Shown: positions 1 through 9,500 of the stretch, one piece after another
Numbering within the stretch: the stretch's first letter is position 1
Layout of the letters: every line of letters begins with the position of its first letter
NCBI GenBank assembly: GCA_903910445.1
Contig: CAIVZR010000070.1
Coordinates: 1-46,566, forward strand
Length of the DNA stretch: 46,566 bases
Source: an uncultured Bacteroidota bacterium
GTDB lineage: Bacteria; Bacteroidota; Bacteroidia; UKL13-3
Reading direction: 5' to 3'
Position numbers and translations under genes: made by a program
Notes under the pieces: model-generated
What the model was told of the DNA's origin: nothing
Databases searched by the model: none
Seen by the model: only the letters and a program-made list of their open reading frames with translations

Positions 1-1
1 C

Positions 2-1999
2 ATCATTACCTTGTTTGCATCATTGGTAGTTGCGTTTATCATTAACCCTGTTTTTGCTGTATCGTTCATGCAACGCGACCATGAGTACAAACAAGAAAGT
101 TTCCGTCGCTATCGCAAGCCAGTAATATTCTTACTTGTAGGCGGTGCCATTATCCATTTGATTGCTTTTGGTGTAGGTTCCTTGGCATGGCATGGATTCG
201 GAAATTTCCTCTTTGTATGTGTGCTTATTCTAGCCATTGTACATTATGTGTTTAATCCAATGATTCACGCATTCCAAGATAATTTGCTTATCAAATTACG
301 TGATGGATATCGTCGCATTGTTACGTTTGCAATTAAACGTGCACACTCACGTTGGGTATTCATAAGCGCAATTTTATTCTTCTTCCTTAGTTTTGCAATC
401 TTCGTTGCATCGAAACCGAAAGTGGAATTTTTCCCATCAGGCGATCCTAACTTCGTTTATGTTTATTGCGAATTACCAATTGGTACGGAATTACACTATA
501 CCGATAGTATCACTAAAATATTGGAAAAGAAAGTGAATGAAGCGATAGTTGATGATAAGGATATCGTAGAGTCGGTGATAGCGAATGTAGCGATTGGTGC
601 AGGTGACCCTCGTAACCCCGACCGTGCAGCACAATCGCATAAAAGCAAGGTGACTGTGGCATTCAAAGAATTTGAAAAACGTGATGGAAAGTCAACATCT
701 AAAATATTAAAGGCAATTCGTAATAATATCAAAAATATCGCGGGTACTTCCATCTCTGTTGAACAAGAACAAAATGGGCCTCCTACCGGTCGTGATATTC
801 AAATAGAAATAGCAGGTGATAATTTTGATTCACTCATCGCAATTTCAGCACGTGTAAAAGGATTAATCGCTTCTTCTGGAATTCAAGGTATTGATCAACT
901 TAAAACAGATTTGATTCTTGATAAACCGGAACTGAAAGTAATCATTGATAATGATAAGGCATTACGTGAAGGCCTATCAATTGGACAAATTGGAAGTGCC
1001 ATGTTTGCCTCCCTAAATGGTAATCGTAATCCTTCCAAATTCCGCGATGGTGAAGATGAGATTCCAATCATCGTGCGCCTGCAAGAACAATATCGTGAGA
1101 AACCAGAAGACTTACTTCGCTTGAATATCACCTTCCGCGATATGAGTACAGGTCAATTGAAAACGGTGCCATTGGCTGCGGTAGCAAGAGTTGAGAATGC
1201 TAAAAACTATAATGGTATCAATCGTAAACAACAACGTCGTGTGGTTACATTATATAGTGGTTTGGTTAAAGGTTATAATGGTAATCTCGTGAATGCCGAC
1301 TTAAAACGAATCATCGATGATGTGCATCTTTCAGATGGTTATGAAATTAAGCAAGGTGGTGCGCAAGAAGATCAAGCAGAGACTGGAGCATTCCTACTCA
1401 AAGCTTTCGGAGCAGCTATCGCCATCATGTTCTTGGTTATCGTAATTCAATTTAACTCAAGTACAAAACCATTGATCATCTTCTCAACTATTGTATTTAG
1501 TTTGTCAGGGGTGTTCTTAGGCTATGCCATCTCGGGTCGCCCATTTGTAATTGCGATGTCAGGTGTAGGGGTACTCGCCCTTGCAGGTATCGTAGTGAAG
1601 AATGGTATCATCCTCATCGAATTTATTGATGAGCTCAAGGCGCGTGGAATGCGTACACGTCAAGCAATTATCGAAGGGGGCGTAACTCGTATGACTCCGG
1701 TATTATTAACGGCTTCAGCAGCGATTCTCGGACTCATTCCTTTAGCCATTGGTGTGAATATGGACTTCGGTAGTTTGTTTACTACGTTCAACCCTCATTT
1801 CTATTTAGGTGGAGAGAGTGTAGTATTCTGGGGCCCATTGGCCTGGACCATCATTTACGGATTGGTTGTAGCTACATTCCTTACTTTGATTGTAGCACCT
1901 AGTATGTATTTGATTCGCTATCGTTTGAAATTAAAACAATTGCGTCGTCGTCAAACCAAACGCATCTTGAAAGAACAAAATGAAATGAACGAGAACTAA
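2..1999 (+). CDS. RND-family efflux transporter permease, 5'-truncated by window edge
   Basis: C-terminal 665 residues of an inner-membrane proton-driven RND pump, which normally works with a periplasmic adaptor and an outer-membrane channel. The reading frame is open to the left edge, so the true start and roughly the first 400 residues lie outside. The visible part starts in TM6 (FASLVVAFIINPVFAV), then has TM7 (about 115-135) leading into VEFFPSGDPNFVYVY, the second periplasmic porter half (about 140-460), and TM8-12 (about 465-640) with the conserved GIVVKNGIILIEF and TPVLLTASAAILGLIPLA stretches. Two extra hydrophobic segments (about 38-56 and 64-82) sit between TM6 and TM7. The tail is very basic. 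Substrate (drug, metal or other) cannot be decided; adaptor and channel genes would be to the left. Confidence 0.93.
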   Translation: MITLFASLVVAFIINPVFAVSFMQRDHEYKQESFRRYRKPVIFLLVGGAIIHLIAFGVGSLAWHGFGNFLFVCVLILAIVHYVFNPMIHAFQDNLLIKLRDGYRRIVTFAIKRAHSRWVFISAILFFFLSFAIFVASKPKVEFFPSGDPNFVYVYCELPIGTELHYTDSITKILEKKVNEAIVDDKDIVESVIANVAIGAGDPRNPDRAAQSHKSKVTVAFKEFEKRDGKSTSKILKAIRNNIKNIAGTSISVEQEQNGPPTGRDIQIEIAGDNFDSLIAISARVKGLIASSGIQGIDQLKTDLILDKPELKVIIDNDKALREGLSIGQIGSAMFASLNGNRNPSKFRDGEDEIPIIVRLQEQYREKPEDLLRLNITFRDMSTGQLKTVPLAAVARVENAKNYNGINRKQQRRVVTLYSGLVKGYNGNLVNADLKRIIDDVHLSDGYEIKQGGAQEDQAETGAFLLKAFGAAIAIMFLVIVIQFNSSTKPLIIFSTIVFSLSGVFLGYAISGRPFVIAMSGVGVLALAGIVVKNGIILIEFIDELKARGMRTRQAIIEGGVTRMTPVLLTASAAILGLIPLAIGVNMDFGSLFTTFNPHFYLGGESVVFWGPLAWTIIYGLVVATFLTLIVAPSMYLIRYRLKLKQLRRRQTKRILKEQNEMNEN

Positions 2000-2041
2000 G
2001 ATTCGTATAATAAGCTAGAAGAATTCATTATAAATTGGTTT

Positions 2042-2077
2042 ATAAGCCCTGTGGAACTTAGTTTCTACAGGGCTTAT
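2042..2077. terminator. Long hairpin between convergent RND and mutL genes
   Basis: ATAAGCCCTGT (2042-2052) pairs perfectly with ACAGGGCTTAT (2067-2077). The stem extends inward by four more pairs (one G-T) to a 6-base loop, giving about 15 bp. No real T-tract follows on either strand, so its strength as an intrinsic terminator is uncertain. Its position 42 bases after the RND stop and 88 bases past the mutL stop suggests a shared bidirectional terminator. A smaller hairpin, AAGCAA-ATCC-TTGCTT, lies at 2111-2126 on the mutL side. Nothing else is seen in 2000-2164. Confidence 0.7.
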
Positions 2078-2164
2078 TGTTTATAGAGAAAATTCAGAGC
2101 ATGATTGAACAAGCAAATCCTTGCTTATGCTAAACCTAATTTGAAATAAAATGATTGATAGAAA

Positions 2165-3991
2165 TTAAAACATCTTCTCCAAGTCATCCATACTAATCAT
2201 CCTTACGATGACGCTCCCATCAGAAGTTTGATAAGGCATGGTGCATCCAAAAAGCTCATCTACTAAATTACGCATCTCATCATTGCTCAACGCCTTGCCA
2301 TAATTGATACTTAATCGTTTCGACAAACTGCGTGCTACGCTCTCTCGCTTGGTGATTCTAACATCCGTCTTATACGTCTTGTATTGTTCCAACATGCCTT
2401 CAAGCACTTGCTGAGGGCCTTTTTCATTGGCTTCTGCAGGAAGGCCGTTAACCACAATTTGATTATTGCCGAAATCATCAAGCACAAACCCGAGTGATTG
2501 AAATTCTTCTTTCAATTCCTGGAAGAGCACCAAGTCGGTAGCACTAAATTGCAATACCACAGGAAACAATAGCTGCTGACTCACCCCTGTATTTTTCTCC
2601 ATTTGTTCCAAGTAACGCTCATACAATATTCGCTCATGTGCTGCTTGCTGATCAATGAGCATCATGCCACTTTTAATCGATGATACAATATATCGACGAT
2701 GAATCTGCATGAATTGCTTTTGAACGGGAGCATCCTCATCAATATTTCCCAAAGAAGGCTGAATGGTTCGCTCTGGCGTTGTTTGATTTGTATTCTGATT
2801 GGGTTGATAGAGTTGTTGCCAATTCAATTTATTTCCTTGCTCTCGATAACTCTCTTGGGTTGGGTGATAATTGCCCTTGTCAAAAGGGTTGTAATTCGTA
2901 TCTACCTTAATTTGTGGGGGCGACGGAATTTCATCCCGATTGAAAAAATCGGGGGTGAAGTTTTGAATGGTGGCCGGAGTTTCAAAATCAAATTGTGGCG
3001 TAATGGTATGCTGCCCCAAGGTTCTTTTTACTACCGCTTTTAAAATAGTATATAGATTTTTTTCATCCCTGAATTTTATTTCAGTCTTGGTTGGATGAAC
3101 ATTGATATCAATGGTCGATGGATCTAAATCAATAAATAAAACATAAAACGGAAAATTATCCGTGGGCATCAAATCCTGATAAGCCCCAACCACCGCATGA
3201 TTGAGATAGGAATTTTTAATGAATCGATTATTCACAAAAAAGAATTGCTCCCCCCGGGTGCGCTTTGCAAAATCGGGCTTGCCCGCAAAGCCATAGATAT
3301 TGGCAATCTGTGTCGACTCATTAACACTTAATATTTGTTCCTTGTACTTCTCTCCAAAAAGCCCAATGATACGCTGCTTTAAAGTGCCTGGCAAAACATG
3401 AAAGACTTCATTATCGTTATTGGTCATCGAGAAACCAATTTGCGGATTGGCTAATGCCACACGCAAAAACTCTTCCATGACATGGTTCGATTCCACGGCA
3501 TCACTCTTCAAAAAAGTACGACGGGCAGGCACGTTAAAGAATAAATTCTTCACCGCAATGGTGGTCCCAACATTAGAAGCAATGACTTCCTGACGCTTCA
3601 CCTGGCTTCCTTCTATAATTAAATGGGTCCCTAGTTCATCTTCAACTCTTCGCGTTTTCATTTCCACCTGAGCCACCGCAGCAATACTTGCCAATGCCTC
3701 ACCTCTAAATCCAAAGGTGTTCAATGCAAACAAATCTTCAATTACGTTGAGCTTACTTGTAGCGTGTCGCTCCCAGCACAATCTGGCATCCACTTCACTC
3801 ATCCCAATCCCATTATCGGAAATTTGAATGAGCATCTTTCCGCCCTCCTTAATATTCAAAATAATCTTGGTAGCCTTCGCATCCACACTGTTCTCCAACA
3901 GCTCCTTCACCACACTCGCAGGGCGTTGCACCACCTCTCCAGCAGCAATCTGATTGGCAGTATGGTCAGGTAGCAAATGTATCACGCTCAT
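2165..3991 (-). CDS. mutL: DNA mismatch repair protein MutL
   Basis: MutL couples mismatch recognition by MutS to downstream strand processing; cytoplasmic. The N-terminal GHKL ATPase carries ELLENSVDA (E30, N34), DNGIGM (59-64) and GFRGEAL (94-100), followed by the transducer domain (about 210-330), a variable Gln/Asn/Pro-rich linker (about 340-415) and the C-terminal dimerisation domain. That domain contains DQQAAHERILYE (447-458), which fits the endonuclease pattern DQHA(x)2E(x)4E except for Gln in place of His. The start chosen gives MSVIHLLPD; a frame 14 residues longer exists, but MutL proteins begin close to this point. 608 residues is normal for the family. It is divergent from the MBOAT gene, with 167 bases between the two starts. 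Confidence 0.97.
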   Translation of the reverse strand: MSVIHLLPDHTANQIAAGEVVQRPASVVKELLENSVDAKATKIILNIKEGGKMLIQISDNGIGMSEVDARLCWERHATSKLNVIEDLFALNTFGFRGEALASIAAVAQVEMKTRRVEDELGTHLIIEGSQVKRQEVIASNVGTTIAVKNLFFNVPARRTFLKSDAVESNHVMEEFLRVALANPQIGFSMTNNDNEVFHVLPGTLKQRIIGLFGEKYKEQILSVNESTQIANIYGFAGKPDFAKRTRGEQFFFVNNRFIKNSYLNHAVVGAYQDLMPTDNFPFYVLFIDLDPSTIDINVHPTKTEIKFRDEKNLYTILKAVVKRTLGQHTITPQFDFETPATIQNFTPDFFNRDEIPSPPQIKVDTNYNPFDKGNYHPTQESYREQGNKLNWQQLYQPNQNTNQTTPERTIQPSLGNIDEDAPVQKQFMQIHRRYIVSSIKSGMMLIDQQAAHERILYERYLEQMEKNTGVSQQLLFPVVLQFSATDLVLFQELKEEFQSLGFVLDDFGNNQIVVNGLPAEANEKGPQQVLEGMLEQYKTYKTDVRITKRESVARSLSKRLSINYGKALSNDEMRNLVDELFGCTMPYQTSDGSVIVRMISMDDLEKMF

Positions 3992-4112
3992 ATTCGCGAA
4001 AATAACGCTTATTCGCCACAATCGTATGCGCATTCCTCAATTTGAAAGGGAAACGAAAGAGGTCTTCTTTTTAAATAGCATACCACCATTTGCTGCAATC
4101 ACTTTTCTTTTT

Positions 4113-4148
4113 TTTGCAAAGATTAAAACGAATAAAAAATTAGATTTG
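4113..4148 (+). promoter_or_regulatory. Candidate promoter of the MBOAT operon
   Basis: TAGATTTG at 4141-4148 is a perfect match to the Bacteroidota -7 element TAnnTTTG. TTTG at 4113-4116 could serve as the -33 element, though the 24-base spacer is longer than the usual 17-23. The motif ends only 10 bases before the ATG at 4159, so the predicted leader would be a few bases long. Confidence 0.55.
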
Positions 4149-4158
4149 CCATACCCTT

Positions 4159-5559
4159 ATGCTATTCAATTCAATCGCTTTCGTGATTTTCTTTCCGGTG
4201 GTAATCGCAGGGTACTTTTTATTGCCATCAAAATACAGAAATGCATTTTTGCTCCTAAGCAGTTGCTATTTCTATATGTATTTCAATCCAGTATATATTC
4301 TAATTCTTGCCTATACCATCGCGGTCGATTTTTATGCGGGAATTCAAATTGAAAAAAATATTGGCCATCGTTCGAAGCAAAAGAAATGGCTGTATGCCTC
4401 CTTGGTAGCCAATTTGGGAGCTCTTGCTTTTTTTAAATATGCGGCATTTATACTGGCTAATTTCTCATTACTCTTTCATTGGAGCATGCCTCCTTCAAAT
4501 TCGATATTTGCCAATATTGTCTTGCCCATCGGTTTGTCATTTCACACGTTCCAAGCCATTAGCTATACTGTAGAGGTTTATCGAGGCAAGCAAAAAGCCG
4601 AACGCAACTGGCTGGTGTATTCCTTATATGTGATGTTTTTCCCTCAGCTGGTAGCAGGCCCCATTGAGCGGCCTCAAAAATTATTGCATCAGTTCAAAGA
4701 ACATCATGTTTTTACTTATGATAATTTCTCAATGGGAATGAAATGGATTTTATGGGGATTATTCAAAAAGATGGTGGTGGCCGATAACCTTTCTACGATT
4801 GTTGATGCCGTATATCAACACCCTCAAAACTATCAGGGATATACATTGATTATCGCAACGATTTTATTTGCATTTCAAATCTATGGCGACTTCAGCGGCT
4901 ATAGCGATATTGCCCGAGGCACCGCCAGGGTGTTAGGTTTCGACCTGATAATCAATTTCAATATGCCCTATTTTTCGAAGAGCTTTTCCGAATTCTGGCG
5001 ACGCTGGCATATCTCCCTTTCAAGCTGGTTTAAAGAGTATGTATATATTCCATTGGGAGGTAATCAGAAATGGTTTTTTAGAAATGTGTTTGTCACCTTT
5101 GCGCTAAGTGGATTATGGCATGGTGCCAATCATACTTTTTTGGTATGGGGAATTTTGAACGGGCTCCTTGTTTTTGCAAACAAATATATGAATCCATGGT
5201 TTGCAAAACTTCCAGCTATTTTAGCCATCATCATTACCTTCATCGGTATCGATTTTTGTTGGATCTTTTTCCGTGCTGCTACTATGCATGATGCATTTTA
5301 TATTATTGGAAATTTATTTAACAACCTACAACTTAGTTCACTGCTGCAAATCCCCGTAGAACGCCACCTATGGTTGATTTCAGGTGCCATGCTATTGCTA
5401 ATGCTCGGAATAGAATGGTTTGTGAAAGATTCAAATCTCTCGGATAGATGGCATGAAGCGAAGCCCGTTCAGCGAATTGTATTTCTTAATTTCTTGCTCT
5501 TTATCATTTTGTTTTTTGGGGTTTTTGAGCATCGTACTTTTATTTATTTTCAGTTCTAA
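4159..5559 (+). CDS. MBOAT family membrane-bound O-acyltransferase (AlgI-like)
   Basis: A 466-residue multi-pass inner-membrane protein of the MBOAT family, the group that includes AlgI and DltB and moves acyl groups across the membrane onto exported polymers. Visible hallmarks are FPQLVAGPIERP (about 170), FQIYGDFSGYSDIARG, SFSEFWRRWHISLSSWFKEY with His284, YIPLGGN, and LSGLWHGANHTFLVWG with the presumed catalytic His321. The next gene starts 5 bases after the stop and encodes an SGNH-like protein, the usual pairing for extracytoplasmic acetylation (compare AlgI/AlgJ/AlgX). No alginate or teichoic acid genes are present here, so the acceptor is unknown. Confidence is high for family and low for substrate. 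Confidence 0.92.
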   Translation: MLFNSIAFVIFFPVVIAGYFLLPSKYRNAFLLLSSCYFYMYFNPVYILILAYTIAVDFYAGIQIEKNIGHRSKQKKWLYASLVANLGALAFFKYAAFILANFSLLFHWSMPPSNSIFANIVLPIGLSFHTFQAISYTVEVYRGKQKAERNWLVYSLYVMFFPQLVAGPIERPQKLLHQFKEHHVFTYDNFSMGMKWILWGLFKKMVVADNLSTIVDAVYQHPQNYQGYTLIIATILFAFQIYGDFSGYSDIARGTARVLGFDLIINFNMPYFSKSFSEFWRRWHISLSSWFKEYVYIPLGGNQKWFFRNVFVTFALSGLWHGANHTFLVWGILNGLLVFANKYMNPWFAKLPAILAIIITFIGIDFCWIFFRAATMHDAFYIIGNLFNNLQLSSLLQIPVERHLWLISGAMLLLMLGIEWFVKDSNLSDRWHEAKPVQRIVFLNFLLFIILFFGVFEHRTFIYFQF

Positions 5560-5564
5560 TATCA

Positions 5565-6509
5565 ATGGCAGCTATTAAAAAAATACTTATTCGACTTCTG
5601 CTGGTAACCTCGCCATTTTGGGCCTTTTGCTGCTATCTTGAATACAAGTTGAATGGTATCGAGAATTCCTATTCCTACAAAATGAAGGAGTTTGTAGCCA
5701 ATGAGAAAGCATCGGAGATACTGGTATTAGGAAACTCAGAAATGCTCAAGGGATTGAATCCATCGTATCTCACTTCCAAAGGCTTTAATATGGCGCATGT
5801 GAGTCAAACCTATTCCATCGACGAAAAAATCTTAGAATCATACCTTGATTCAATGCCCAATTTACATACTATCATTCTTGGATTATCTTATTTGTCTTTC
5901 GGAGAAAATCTCGAAACAGGGGAGGAGGCATGGAGAACAGCCTTCTATGAAAAGCACTATAAATTAAATTTGAATCAAGGCTTTGAACTGAAAAATTATG
6001 CTGCCATCTTTCGCTATACGCCTTACGAGTCGCTCAAAATATTCCTCTCAGGCTTTAAAACAAATCTCACCAATGGATTTCAACCCAATGGATATTTGCT
6101 AGTTCCTGCCAATGAGAAAGGAGCCTTAGCAGATACAAATGCTGAGGAGCGAGCCACTGCGCACACCCTCGGATTGAAGGAAAAAAACATAAAGAATAGC
6201 ACTGAAGCATTAGGACAAATAATTCAAATGCTTGCGCAAAAAAACATTTCGCTTTGGCTCGTTACTCCACCGTTAATGAAAAATTACGAAGGGTATTTAG
6301 ATAGAAAATGGGTGGTTGAAAACCAACATTTATTGGATTCAATCGTCAAAAATACAATGCCCCGTGCTTTTGTTGTTACCCCTGAAACAGTTAACTATCC
6401 ATCCTTTTCCGCAAACGATTTCAGCGATGTGAATCATCTAAATGAATCAGGCGCGCAAAAATTCACGCGCTACATCGATTCGCTAATAGAAATTCAAGTA
6501 ACTCAATAA
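5565..6509 (+). CDS. SGNH-hydrolase-like protein, partner of the MBOAT acyltransferase
   Basis: A 314-residue protein with one N-terminal membrane anchor (about 5-24) and an extracytoplasmic domain. ILVLGNSEMLKGLNP resembles SGNH block I, with Ser58 as candidate nucleophile. DFSDVNHLNESGAQKF near the C-terminus resembles block V, with Asp288 and His291. By analogy with DltD and AlgJ/AlgX it would accept or transfer the acyl group delivered by the MBOAT protein; this is inference from the pairing and motifs. It is tightly coupled to the upstream gene and ends only 12 bases from the oppositely oriented giant surface gene. I do not recognise a named subfamily. Confidence 0.75.
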   Translation: MAAIKKILIRLLLVTSPFWAFCCYLEYKLNGIENSYSYKMKEFVANEKASEILVLGNSEMLKGLNPSYLTSKGFNMAHVSQTYSIDEKILESYLDSMPNLHTIILGLSYLSFGENLETGEEAWRTAFYEKHYKLNLNQGFELKNYAAIFRYTPYESLKIFLSGFKTNLTNGFQPNGYLLVPANEKGALADTNAEERATAHTLGLKEKNIKNSTEALGQIIQMLAQKNISLWLVTPPLMKNYEGYLDRKWVVENQHLLDSIVKNTMPRAFVVTPETVNYPSFSANDFSDVNHLNESGAQKFTRYIDSLIEIQVTQ

Positions 6510-6521
6510 ATAATTTGATTG

Positions 6522-9500
6522 TTATCTTACTAAGATAAAGGTGCCTTTCTCGTAATGCTCGTTGAAGTCCTTATCGAGAATATATATCTGATAAATATAA
6601 ACGGCCTCGGGAGCAGGTTCTCCTCTGAACATTCCATCCCATCCACAAGTTTGTTTTGCATCACAATGTTGATCAGGCGATTTGTAAACCAAGGTGCCCC
6701 AGCGATCGTAAACCTTCATGGTATAATGATCAACAAATGTTAAAGATGGTTTTAAAATCTCATTCTTTTCATCATTATTAGGAGAGAAAATATTCGGCAT
6801 GAAATAATTATAATCTTCCTCCACAACAATCGTATCAAACGCAGAAGCAGTACAATTAAATTTATTCTTTACAGTAAGTTGCGCTATATAAACTCCCGTG
6901 TCGGTGTACTTATGGAACCATTGGTTCTTGGCGGTCCAGCTAAGCTGTTGCCCATCACCATACTGCATTTGCAACGAATCGGAATAACTGCTTTGATTGG
7001 TGAAGTAAACAGAACCATCAGATGCTTTTACTTTTACAGGGTTCGAATTAAACTTCGCAATCGGTGTAATATTACTTACAATATAATCGGGCTTAGAAAT
7101 AATATTAGTACAACCCGTTGGGGAGGTTAATCGTAATTCAACTTTATACTTACCTACTTTATTATAAGTGTGCGTTGGATTCGGAATGGTGTCTTGTGAT
7201 CCATCGCCAAAATACCATAAGTATCGATTGTTGGTATTATTTGAACTTGCATCAAGGAAATTCACGGTAAATGGATTACAACCGATACTATCTGCTACCG
7301 TAAATTGAGGTTGTGGTAATTGCTCTACATTAATTAGTATTGAATCACTCACAGGTAAGCTACAACCATCACTCAAGGTCACTTTATAATAACGAGTACT
7401 ATCGGGTGCAAAATTGATATTGGCTTTATTACCTAAATTCTGACTCCATTTGTATTGGAACAAGGTTGCATCATAACCACCACTACCTTGCGATTGCAAG
7501 CTGATATTGGTTCCTCTGCATACAGTTACTGAAGGTGAAATGATTTTCACTTTGAGTGTTGGTTGTACCACTACCACCACTTCGTCGCTGTCTTTAGCAA
7601 CCGTACAATTGTCGGTAAATACTACACGATAGGTTGTTGTGGCTAATGGATTTACGGTGAGACTCTTTGTAGTTCCTACAATGGTATTTGTAGTTAAGTT
7701 GTACCAAGCGTAACCATACCCCGTTGGTTTTCCACCATTAGTAAGTGGTGGTGTAATGGTGGTAAACTGCCCATAACAGATGTTCTTGTCGGCACCAGCA
7801 TTTATTTTTAGTGGATCTAATACCGTCACTTTAATAATGGCAGAATCCGATTTCAAGGTACAGAAATCCGTAAGTACTACTTTATATGATGAGGTAACTA
7901 GTGGAGTAACCTTTGTTGATTTACCACTTCCGGCTCCATTATTCCATTTGAATTCATAACTGGTACTGTCGCCACCACTGCCATCTACAAATAAATCAAC
8001 ACTATTACCTCTACAGATGGTAGTATCATTCGGGAATTTTATTACCAAAGCCGGGCGATGTTTAATCTTAACATAATCGGTATCCGTTTTAGGAGTACAA
8101 TTATCGCTAAGCACTACTTTGTATGTTGTAGTTGCCGATGGAACTACCGATAAGTAATTTCCATATCCAACCAAAGCATTGGTGGTTGAATCGAGCCATT
8201 TATAAGTATAATGTAAACTGTCACCTCCTTGGGCTTTTCCATATAAATAAACAGCTTGCCCAATACAAATAACGCTGTCAATTCGAGCCGTGATTTTCAA
8301 CGGCGAATGATGAAATATTTCCACTTCATCGGTATCTGTTACTGATGTGCAATTATCGCGAAGCAGTACATAGTATTTACTTGGTGAATTGATTATTGGT
8401 GATAGCGTTTGAGCACCCGTTCCAACCAGGTTGAAAGATGCATCATACCATGAGTAAGTATAGTTAAGAGCATAACCACCAATGGCAGATTTTACTTTTA
8501 ATAAAGTAGCTGTTCCTTTACAAATGGTGGTATCGGCCATTGCGGTTACATCTAATTTATTTCTTACAAAAACAGTAACATAATCAGTATCGGTTTTACT
8601 GGTGCAATTATCAGTTACCACGACGTAATAATTAGAAGTGATTGCTGGTGATACATTACAAATGGCATTATTACTTATTAATAAATTCGAAGAATTATAC
8701 CAATCGTAATGATAATTTAAATTGTCGCCACCTGAAGTATTTATAATATGAAGGGCCGCACTTTGTCCAATACAAATACTAGTATCATTAGAAGCAGTTA
8801 CATCCAAATCACCGCGCACAAAAACAGTTACATTGGCACTATCATTCGATGCTGTGCAATTATCACGTAATAATACTTTGTAGGTTGTTGTTGTTTGAGG
8901 AGAAACCATCACCTGCTTGCCATTACCCGCATTATTACTCCACGAGAAGGAATAATTAGGTGAATAGCCCCCAATTCCATTGGCATAAAGCAATACACTC
9001 TGGCCTTTGCAAATGGTGGTATCTAAACGCGGAGTAACAGTTAGTTTAGGTCGAACAGTTACGGTAATAAATTGTGTGTCATTTAATATTGTACATCCAT
9101 CACTTAATACAACACGATAGGTTGTAGTTGTTGATGGTGTAACTACTAAATAGTTTCCAGTACCTACTCCATTATTCCAAGAAAGCGTATACCCACGTGA
9201 ATATCCACCCGTTGGGTTTGCATGAAGTACAGTGCTCTGTCCTTTGCAAATAGTCGTGTCTGTATATCCAGTAATTTGAAGTGGAGTTCGTCCAGTTAAT
9301 ATTACCGAATCTTCTTCAACACAAAATCCATTTCCAACAATCACATGATACGTGCGACTGGTTGCATTTAATAATACTTTTGGATTGGCTTTAGTGCTGT
9401 CGCTTAAACCAATGACTGGGTACCAACGATAATATGTTCCTCCTGTTGCAAGCAATTGTAAACTGTCACCAATACAAACGCTGGTATCTCGACCTGCATT

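Noticed and set aside
6522-6538. Palindrome TTATCTTA-C-TAAGATAA at the end of the giant gene as a terminator
   Set aside because: It includes the stop codon and final codons, is AT-rich and lacks a T-run; chance symmetry cannot be excluded.
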